Source: Actinobacteria bacterium UBA5176
GTDB taxonomy: Bacteria; Actinomycetota; UBA4738
NCBI GenBank assembly: GCA_002413305.1
Contig: DHWS01000175.1
Coordinates: 1-7,529, forward strand
Direction: 5' to 3'
Length of the DNA stretch: 7,529 bases
Shown here in pieces: positions 1 to 4,888 of the stretch. Within the stretch, counting starts at the first letter, position 1, and each line of letters opens with the position of its first letter. A program made the translations under genes and the position numbers. Below the pieces are notes generated by a model that saw nothing but the letters and a program-made list of their open reading frames with translations, had not been told where the DNA came from and searched no databases.

Positions 1-1
1 A

Positions 2-64
2 GTTGAGGGGTCCCGCGACTGGATCGCCGAGGCCCCTTGGCCGAACATCATCCGGTCGTCATAG
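2..64 (+). CDS. Possible C-terminal fragment of an unidentified gene
   Basis: An open frame enters from the left edge and stops at TAG 62-64. It encodes about 20 residues ending DWIAEAPWPNIIRSS. Third codon positions are almost all G or C, as in the genes further in, and the peptide lacks the Arg/Pro/Ala-rich look of a shadow frame. If real, it is the tail of a gene converging on the CoxG gene, with the hairpin at 179-210 between them. I do not recognise the family, and 20 residues are too few to assign one. The minus strand is also open here, in frame with and downstream of the CoxG stop, with ATG codons near 51 and 48, so the strand is not certain. Confidence 0.3.
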   Translation, partial: VEGSRDWIAEAPWPNIIRSS

Positions 65-178
65 CTCTGGATCGACCTTGCCGGGTACGAATCAGGCGCG
101 ACGGCGCGCCGGCCAGCCGGGCCCTCGATTCGAACCAAATCCCAATCTGAGCGCACCCGGCGGCCCGGACGAACCGAG

Positions 179-210
179 GAGGAGAGGCTAGGGCGAACTG
201 GCTTCTCCTC
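179..210. terminator. Hairpin between convergent gene ends, candidate terminator
   Basis: GAGGAGAGGC (179-188) pairs with GCTTCTCCTC (201-210) around a 12-base loop. All ten pairs form in plus-strand RNA, one as G-U; that pair is an A-C mismatch in minus-strand RNA. It starts 19 bases past the CoxG stop codon. In the plus direction it is followed only by TTT (211-213), and in the minus direction there is no U-tract. A competing perfect 7-bp stem (182-188 with 214-220) shares the left arm. The position suits a terminator for the minus-strand operon and perhaps for the possible plus-strand gene ending at 64. The rest of 65-228 holds no gene that I can support. Confidence 0.45.
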
Positions 211-228
211 TTTGCCTCTCGGACGGCC

Positions 229-942
229 TCAGCTGTGCCGGCCGAACAGCCGGCTGAAGTACCTGACGATCGCTCGCCAGAAGGCCCACAGTCCCAGGCG
301 GAAGCCCTTGACCGGCTTGGCGGTGACGGCGGGGCGAGCGACGGGTGCCGGGGCGCTTGGTGCCGCCTTCTGTGCCCAGATGTCGGCGGGGCCACCTTCC
401 GCCGGTGTGTTCGCGACTGACGTGCCCTCACCTTCCGGCGGGGCCGGAGCTTCGCCGGCCTCCGGGGCGGGCGCCGAAGCCGCCTCCAGCACGCCTTCGG
501 CCTGGAGGTTCGCCTCCAGGCACGCGGCGAACTCCTTGGTGAGGCGCTGGGAGATGTCGGCGATCATGCCGCGCCCGTACTGGGCGACGGCACCGGTGAT
601 GGTCAGGTCGGTCTGCATGACGACCTTCGTGCCGGTTTCGACCTCCTCGAGGAACGAGAGCACCTTCGCGGAGGCGGCGCCCTTGCCGCGCTGCTCCATG
701 CCCTTCGCGTTGAGCGTGACCCGGTGGGCGGCATCGTCGCGTTCCTCCAGGACCACGGTGCCGGCGAAGGAGAGCGCCACCGGTCCGACCTTCACGTTCG
801 TCTTCCCCTTCCACGTATGATCGTCGACCACCTCGGTGAGCTCGGCGCCCGGCATGCACGGCGCGATCCGTTCGACGTCCAGCAGGTAGCTCCACACGGT
901 CTCGATCGGGGCTTGCACGACGAACTCGCTCTCGATCTGCAT
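229..942 (-). CDS. coxG: CoxG-family SRPBCC protein (carbon monoxide dehydrogenase subunit G-like)
   Basis: This 237-residue protein has a CoxG/SRPBCC helix-grip domain at about residues 1-148. Family marks are the opening with VVQAPIETVWSYLLD, CMPGAE at 29-34, GPVALSFAGTV near 53-63 and AQYGRG at 120-125. An Ala/Pro/Glu-rich, probably disordered linker follows (about 150-208), then an amphipathic, aromatic- and Arg-rich tail (about 212-235, GFRLGLWAFWRAIVRYF) that looks like a membrane-binding helix. There is no signal peptide. CoxG proteins serve Mo-hydroxylases of the CO dehydrogenase type at the inner face of the membrane; a role in passing quinone between membrane and enzyme has been described for the family. 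Here no enzyme subunit is adjacent. The gene lies 19 bases after the XdhC-family gene and is last in its operon. The ATG start follows an AGAGGA ribosome site at a 6-base spacing. The family call is firm; the substrate of the partner enzyme is unknown. Confidence 0.88.
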   Translation of the reverse strand: MQIESEFVVQAPIETVWSYLLDVERIAPCMPGAELTEVVDDHTWKGKTNVKVGPVALSFAGTVVLEERDDAAHRVTLNAKGMEQRGKGAASAKVLSFLEEVETGTKVVMQTDLTITGAVAQYGRGMIADISQRLTKEFAACLEANLQAEGVLEAASAPAPEAGEAPAPPEGEGTSVANTPAEGGPADIWAQKAAPSAPAPVARPAVTAKPVKGFRLGLWAFWRAIVRYFSRLFGRHS

Positions 943-948
943 CCCGGT

Positions 949-954
949 TCCTCT
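949..954 (-). promoter_or_regulatory. Ribosome binding site of the CoxG gene
   Basis: On the minus strand AGAGGA ends 6 bases before the ATG at 942. It sits inside the 19-base gap after the XdhC stop and fixes the CoxG start at the residues MQIESEF. Confidence 0.6.
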
Positions 955-961
955 CTCTCGC

Positions 962-2101
962 TCAGCTCGAGCTGGCCGTGGTGGCGCGTTCGGCCCGCGG
1001 GCGCTCGTGGATCGGGCCGGAGCGGTCCTTCAGGAAGCCGCCCCGCCGGCCGTTCCGCACCGCCAGCAGCTCGCCGACGATCGCCCACGCGACCTCCTCC
1101 GGCCCATCGCCGCCGAGGTCCAATCCGGCGGGACCGTGGACCACCCGGAGGTCCTCTTCGCGCGGCTCGTATCCCTCGCGGCGAAGCTGCTCCAGGAGCT
1201 TCTCCAGCCGGGCGTTCGGCCCGAGCATGCCGATGTAGGCGACCGGCGAGCCGAGGAACGACCGAAGGTAGTCCTTGTCGCGCAGGAAGTTGTGGGTCAT
1301 CACCACGACATACGTGCGGCCATCGGGTTCGGCGCTCGCGGCCGCGTCGATCGGTTCGGTCTTCACGAACCTCGAAGCGCCCGGGAAGCGGTGGGGCTTG
1401 AGGAACCCGTCGCGGTCGTCGAGGACCTCGACCTGCCAGCCGAGCCCGGCGGCGAACTTCACCAGCGGGATGCTGTCGTGCCCCGCGCCGCACACCAGGA
1501 GGCGCGGCGGCGGGGCGAGGACTTCGAAGAACGCCCGCACCCCGTCGGTCAGTTCCGCCGTCCGGGACCCCTCGTCGTCCAGCGCGGCCGTGGCCTCCGC
1601 CACCACCTTCGCGTCCAGGTCGGCTCCGAGCGAACCCTCGGCGGTGCCGCCGGGATGGACCAGCATCCGCGTGCCGAGCATGGGGCCGTCCGGTGTCGTT
1701 TCCACGACGGTCACCGCGCACAGGAAGCGATGCTCCTCGACCGCCCGCCGGATCGCTCCAGCGGTGGCGAACGCGCCCTCTGCCGGCTCGACGAACACGT
1801 CGATCACGCCGTTGCAGCCGAGCCCCCAGCCCCACACGGCTTCGTCTTCTGCGGTCAGGTCGAAGTGCAGGAGGCGGGGGATGCCGTCGTCCATGACCTC
1901 GACGGCCGAGACCCGCACGTCGCCCTCCAGGCATCCACCGCTGATCGTGCCCACGGGCCGGCCCTCGGCCGGGACCAGCAGCCGCGCGCCCTCCCGCCGG
2001 TAGGTCGAACCCTTCACACCGACGATCGTGGCCAGCGCCATCCGGTCGCCCCGGGCCTGCCCCTCCTCGATCCCGCGCAGCACGTCCTGGAGTTCGCTCA
2101 T
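962..2101 (-). CDS. XdhC/CoxI-family molybdenum hydroxylase maturation protein
   Basis: This 379-residue protein shows the whole XdhC/CoxI pattern. The N-terminal domain has ALATIVGVKGSTYRREGARLL (about 22-42), SGGCLE at 54-59 with C57, and GLGCNGVIDVFVE at 93-105 with C96. The C-terminal Rossmann-type domain begins VCGAGHD (203-209) and continues with LDDRD (227-231), VMTHN (267-271), IGMLGP (290-295) and GPAGLDLGGDGPEEVAWAI (323-341). A basic, Ser/Thr-rich tail after about 357 looks disordered. Family members bind molybdenum cofactor and support its sulfuration and insertion into xanthine dehydrogenase or CO dehydrogenase-type enzymes; they are cytoplasmic chaperones and not part of the final enzyme. 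The two conserved Cys are intact, so it should be functional. It lies 82 bases after the isomerase-like gene and 19 bases before CoxG. No good ribosome site precedes the ATG, although a TACCCT box lies 9 bases upstream. It could equally be called xdhC or coxI, so no symbol is given. Confidence 0.92.
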   Translation of the reverse strand: MSELQDVLRGIEEGQARGDRMALATIVGVKGSTYRREGARLLVPAEGRPVGTISGGCLEGDVRVSAVEVMDDGIPRLLHFDLTAEDEAVWGWGLGCNGVIDVFVEPAEGAFATAGAIRRAVEEHRFLCAVTVVETTPDGPMLGTRMLVHPGGTAEGSLGADLDAKVVAEATAALDDEGSRTAELTDGVRAFFEVLAPPPRLLVCGAGHDSIPLVKFAAGLGWQVEVLDDRDGFLKPHRFPGASRFVKTEPIDAAASAEPDGRTYVVVMTHNFLRDKDYLRSFLGSPVAYIGMLGPNARLEKLLEQLRREGYEPREEDLRVVHGPAGLDLGGDGPEEVAWAIVGELLAVRNGRRGGFLKDRSGPIHERPRAERATTASSS

Positions 2102-2164
2102 GCTGGTGTCAGGGTACCGCCGGTGCGCCGGTCCGGCGAGGTCAGTGCGCCTCGTGGTGGTAGA

Positions 2165-2190
2165 CGGGCGAGCGACGGCCCGCTCACCCG
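2165..2190 (-). other. Stem-loop spanning the stop codon of the isomerase-like gene
   Basis: Bases 2165-2174 pair with 2181-2190 around a 6-base loop: nine of ten pairs form, with one C-A mismatch (2169/2186). The isomerase-like gene's stop codon (2186-2184) lies in one arm. No T-tract follows on the minus strand, so it is not a classical terminator. It may be a partial terminator, an RNA-processing or 3'-end stabilising element that sets lower expression of the two following genes, or chance in GC-rich DNA. The rest of the gap to 2102 also contains an odd palindrome at 2126-2138. Confidence 0.35.
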
Positions 2191-3446
2191 ACGGGCGCCA
2201 CCGGCGCGATCATCGTTCGCCACCACTCCTCGATGCGCGCGGCGTGGTGGCCCCGGATCGAAACGATGTGGTTCCCGAGCGGCCGCTCCAGCAATTCCCC
2301 GACCCGGGTCCCGTGGAGCCGGACCTCCATCTGGGTGCGGCAGAGGTCTTCACGAACCTCGATCGGAAGCGACTCGCCGTCCGAGACCCACAGCTGATCC
2401 ATGTACACGCCGCCCACGCGGACCAGCGTCACGTTGCCGAGCGGCATGTCGCCCGAGATCCCTACCCCGATCCCCGATTCGAAGTGGGTCCGCAGCCGGT
2501 AGCTACCGGCCAGCGAGCGGGGCACCGTGCAGTGCGCAAGCCGGACCGTCCCGAGGTCCACGTCCACGTACGCCGGGTTCGCCATCCATGGCATCTGGCT
2601 CGTGAGCTGCCCCAGCCACAGCATGGCCACCGTGCTGACCAGGTCGCCCTCGCACCCCGTCAGCAGGCCTTCGTCGTTGAGCTCCGCGAACGCCAGACAG
2701 CTCGACGTGTGTGCCTTCGCCAGCAGGTCGAAGCACCGCACGGACAACGCGTCCAGGCGCTCGCGGTCGAACAGGTCCCGGAGCGCCGGATACATCCGCG
2801 CCGCCTCCCGCACGTCGTGCCGGCCGGGCTCGACCATCTCGGCCGCTCCCCGGGAGAACGTGCCGGCCAGCGCCTGGATCGAGGCGGCTGGGACCTCCTC
2901 GAAGCGCCGCACCACTTGCTCGATGTCCATCTGGACGATCGACGGGCCCCACGTTCGACGCACGTCCTCCCCCGACGGGCTGCTCGCCACCAGCCAGTCC
3001 GACGGGCCGCCGACCAGCCCGATCCTGGCCGCGTGCAGGAACCGCCACACCGCCAGGCCGTGCACGGCGTCCCGGACCCTGACGAAGCCGTCGGCGTCCG
3101 TCGGGCCGCGCACCATCAGGATCCGCCCTCGCGCCCCGAGCTGGTGCAGACGGGCCAGCGCCTCCATCGCCGCCGGCAGCGCGTTCTGCGCAGGATGCGC
3201 GATCAGGTGTGCCGGCTCGCCCGGGACCAGCCCTTGTCGGGTCGCCCACAGGTCCAGCAGACGCCGCTCGGTCCCGCCGGTCAGCGTCAGGAACACCAGA
3301 GGCAGGGCGACGTCCAGCTCGCCGGCAGAGATCCGCCGGCCGTCGATGTCCTCCAGCGATCGGTCGAACCCGGCCACCAGACGGTCCAGGGCGGCTTCGT
3401 CGTGCAGCGACGACGCCACCGGCAGGTAGGCGAACTCGGTGGTCAT
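2184..3446 (-). CDS. L-fucose/L-arabinose isomerase superfamily protein
   Basis: This 420-residue protein belongs to the L-fucose isomerase-related family; it is much shorter than E. coli FucI (591 residues) and lacks a comparable N-terminal region. The family shows in [15 protein letters not shown] (141-155), [12 protein letters not shown] (249-260), [18 protein letters not shown] (265-282), LAHCTVP (303-309), the HFESGIGV block (321-328), CRTQ (369-372) and [11 protein letters not shown] (391-401). By motif alignment with E. coli FucI from memory, E266 matches metal ligand E337 and H393 matches H528, but N290 falls where D361 should be. The protein may therefore be an aldose-ketose isomerase with altered metal binding, or have another activity, so I give no fuc or ara symbol. 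It is cytoplasmic, with no signal peptide. The ATG start has a near-ideal GAGGAGGG site 7 bases upstream. It is first in its operon, is divergent from glgC, and is followed by the XdhC and CoxG genes. No kinase, aldolase or sugar transporter is next to it, so the pathway is unknown. Confidence 0.8.
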   Translation of the reverse strand: MTTEFAYLPVASSLHDEAALDRLVAGFDRSLEDIDGRRISAGELDVALPLVFLTLTGGTERRLLDLWATRQGLVPGEPAHLIAHPAQNALPAAMEALARLHQLGARGRILMVRGPTDADGFVRVRDAVHGLAVWRFLHAARIGLVGGPSDWLVASSPSGEDVRRTWGPSIVQMDIEQVVRRFEEVPAASIQALAGTFSRGAAEMVEPGRHDVREAARMYPALRDLFDRERLDALSVRCFDLLAKAHTSSCLAFAELNDEGLLTGCEGDLVSTVAMLWLGQLTSQMPWMANPAYVDVDLGTVRLAHCTVPRSLAGSYRLRTHFESGIGVGISGDMPLGNVTLVRVGGVYMDQLWVSDGESLPIEVREDLCRTQMEVRLHGTRVGELLERPLGNHIVSIRGHHAARIEEWWRTMIAPVAPVG

Positions 3447-3453
3447 GGCGACA

Positions 3454-3461
3454 CCCTCCTC
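3454..3461 (-). promoter_or_regulatory. Strong ribosome binding site of the isomerase-like gene
   Basis: GAGGAGGG on the minus strand, ending 7 bases before the ATG at 3446, matches the anti-Shine-Dalgarno sequence almost fully. It is the best ribosome site in the window and fixes this start. Confidence 0.75.
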
Positions 3462-3604
3462 GAAGGTCGGAGCGTTCGGAACTCCCTCACCGCAAGTCGA
3501 GCATGCCGACGGCCGCGATCCCGGGGCCGAACGACATCCCTCCGCAGGGCCGTGGGACCCAGTCCAGCATCAGGGGTTCGCGTCACTGCCGCCACGGCCC
3601 GATG

Positions 3605-3610
3605 TACAGT
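3605..3610 (+). promoter_or_regulatory. Candidate -10 box for a leaderless glgC transcript
   Basis: TACAGT fits the TAnnnT -10 pattern and ends 5 bases before GTG 3616 and 8 before GTG 3619. No purine-rich ribosome site lies in front of either GTG, so a transcript starting at or very near the start codon is plausible. The best -35 match at 17-base spacing (GTCACT, 3582-3587) is poor. Confidence 0.4.
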
Positions 3611-3615
3611 TCGTC

Positions 3616-4848
3616 GTGGTGGCGCGGCCGAACGTCTTCGGGATCGTGCTCGCGGGCGGGGAGGGGAAGCGGCTCGCGCCGCTGACCGCCGACCGGGCCA
3701 AGCCGGCCGTCCCGTTCGGGGGCCACTACCGGCTGATCGACTTCGTACTGTCCAACCTGGTGAACGGCGGGTACTTCAAGATCGCCGTGCTGACCCAGTA
3801 CAAGAGCCACAGCCTGGACCGCCACGTGACCACGGCGTGGCGGCTGGCGCCCCTGCTCGGCCATTCGGTGACCCCGGTGCCGGCCCAGATGCGGCGGGGG
3901 CCGAGGTGGTTCGCCGGCTCGGCCGACGCGGTCTACCAGAACCTGAACCTCATCTACGACGAACGGCCTGACTACCTCCTGGTGTTCGGCGCCGACCACG
4001 TGTTTCGAATGGATCCCCGCCAGATGGTCTCCGATCACATCGGATCCGGGGCGGGGGTGACCCTGGCCGGCATCCGCATCCCGATCGAGGACGCCGCCCA
4101 GTTCGGTGTGATCGAGACGGCGAAGGACGGCCGGAGGATCAGCGCGTTCCGCGAGAAGCCGTCCGATCCGGTTGGGCTCCCAGACGCCCCGGACCAGGTC
4201 TTCGCGTCCATGGGCAACTACGTCTTCACCGCCGACGCGCTGATCGAGGCGGTGACCATGGACGCGGCCGACGAACGTTCGTCGCACGACATCGGCGGCA
4301 ACATCATCCCGATGATGGTCGCCGCCGGCGACGCGAACGTGTACGACTTCGCGTCGAACGACGTGCCCGGGGCGACCGACCGCGACCGCGGGTACTGGCG
4401 CGACGTCGGGACGCTGGACAGCTACTACGAGGCGCACATGGAGCTGGTGTCGATCCACCCCGTCTTCAATCTGTACAACGAGCAGTGGCCGATCCTCACG
4501 TGGACCGAACCGCTGCCGCCGGCGAAGTTCGTCAGCAGCGAGGCCGGGCCTGGGGCAGCCATCGACTCGGTGATCTGCAACGGGGTGATCGTCTCGGGCG
4601 GATCGGTCCGCCGTTCGGTCGTCTCGCCTGGGGTCCGCGTGCACTCGTGGGCCGAGGTCGACGGGTCGGTCCTGTTGCACGGTGTCGACGTCGGCCGCCA
4701 CGCGGTGGTCCGCAAGGCGATCATCGACAAGAACGTCCGGATCCCGGACGGCGCACAGATCGGCGTCGACCCGGAGCTCGACCGCGAACGGTTCACCGTC
4801 TCTGCCGATGGCGTGGTCGTGATCGGCAAGGGCCAGAAGGTCGAGTAG
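3616..4848 (+). CDS. glgC: Glucose-1-phosphate adenylyltransferase (ADP-glucose pyrophosphorylase)
   Basis: The enzyme makes ADP-glucose and pyrophosphate from ATP and glucose-1-phosphate, the committed step of bacterial glycogen synthesis, in the cytoplasm. From GTG 3616 it has 410 residues, as expected for bacterial GlgC. The nucleotidyltransferase domain has LAGGEGKRL (12-20), [13 protein letters not shown] (24-36), [15 protein letters not shown] (125-128) with the catalytic-type D127, REKP with K181 in the sugar-phosphate-binding position, and YWRDVGTLD (260-268). The C-terminus (about 300-400) has the short Val/Ile/Gly repeats of a left-handed beta-helix, which carries allosteric and subunit contacts in this family. 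The first conserved residues ([11 protein letters not shown]) begin five codons after GTG 3616; GTG 3619 is nearly as good. The earlier ATG at 3439 would add 59 unrelated residues. It is probably monocistronic or read into the cyclase gene 40 bases downstream. No glgA, glgB or glgP is in the window. Confidence 0.96.
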   Translation: MVARPNVFGIVLAGGEGKRLAPLTADRAKPAVPFGGHYRLIDFVLSNLVNGGYFKIAVLTQYKSHSLDRHVTTAWRLAPLLGHSVTPVPAQMRRGPRWFAGSADAVYQNLNLIYDERPDYLLVFGADHVFRMDPRQMVSDHIGSGAGVTLAGIRIPIEDAAQFGVIETAKDGRRISAFREKPSDPVGLPDAPDQVFASMGNYVFTADALIEAVTMDAADERSSHDIGGNIIPMMVAAGDANVYDFASNDVPGATDRDRGYWRDVGTLDSYYEAHMELVSIHPVFNLYNEQWPILTWTEPLPPAKFVSSEAGPGAAIDSVICNGVIVSGGSVRRSVVSPGVRVHSWAEVDGSVLLHGVDVGRHAVVRKAIIDKNVRIPDGAQIGVDPELDRERFTVSADGVVVIGKGQKVE

Positions 4849-4852
4849 CGCC

Positions 4853-4881
4853 TTCCCACCGGAGGATGGCGCCCCTACACT
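4853..4881 (+). promoter_or_regulatory. Candidate promoter for the cyclase gene, probably leaderless
   Basis: TTCCCA (4853-4858, four of six matches to TTGACA) and TACACT (4876-4881, four of six matches to TATAAT) are exactly 17 bases apart. The -10 box ends 7 bases before the GTG at 4889, so transcription would begin on the start codon itself. GGAGGA at 4861-4866 is 22 bases from the GTG, too far for a ribosome site. This would give the cyclase gene its own promoter in the 40-base gap after glgC. Confidence 0.45.
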
Positions 4882-4888
4882 TCAGCCC

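Larger units (their letters stand above)
3447..3615. promoter_or_regulatory. Divergent intergenic region between the isomerase-like operon and glgC
   Basis: These 169 bases must hold promoters for both directions. An open frame upstream of glgC extends back to an ATG at 3439, but its translation has no resemblance to the GlgC family and overlaps the isomerase start, so I treat it as non-coding. For glgC I see a TACAGT box (3605-3610) next to the GTG start. For the minus-strand operon I see a strong ribosome site but no convincing -10/-35 pair. A 9-base odd palindrome GTTCGGAAC lies at 3474-3482; it is too short to call an operator. Confidence 0.5.

Noticed and set aside
120..150. TTCGAA-containing stretch resembling a tRNA T-arm
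   Set aside because: The flanking bases do not form a 5-bp T-stem, and no acceptor or anticodon arm pairs around it.
1..156. Minus-strand open frame after the CoxG stop, with GTG at 156 and ATG at 51 and 48, running off the left edge
   Set aside because: No ribosome site precedes any of the starts, the peptide is not recognisable, and the plus-strand frame stopping at 64 looks at least as protein-like. Sequence left of the window would decide.
2126..2138. 13-base odd palindrome CGCCGGTCCGGCG in the gap before the XdhC-family gene
   Set aside because: Short GC-only palindromes are common at this base composition, and no second copy or known operator match was seen.
1007..2605. Plus-strand 532-codon open frame opposite the XdhC-family gene
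   Set aside because: The opposite strand has a complete set of XdhC/CoxI motifs; this frame has none and is low in hydrophobic pattern.
2028..3971. Very long plus-strand open frame (647 codons) antisense to the isomerase-like gene and running into glgC
   Set aside because: Its translation is Arg/Pro/His/Gln-rich with no recognisable motif, and it crosses the start of glgC in another frame. Long shadow frames are expected opposite GC-rich genes.
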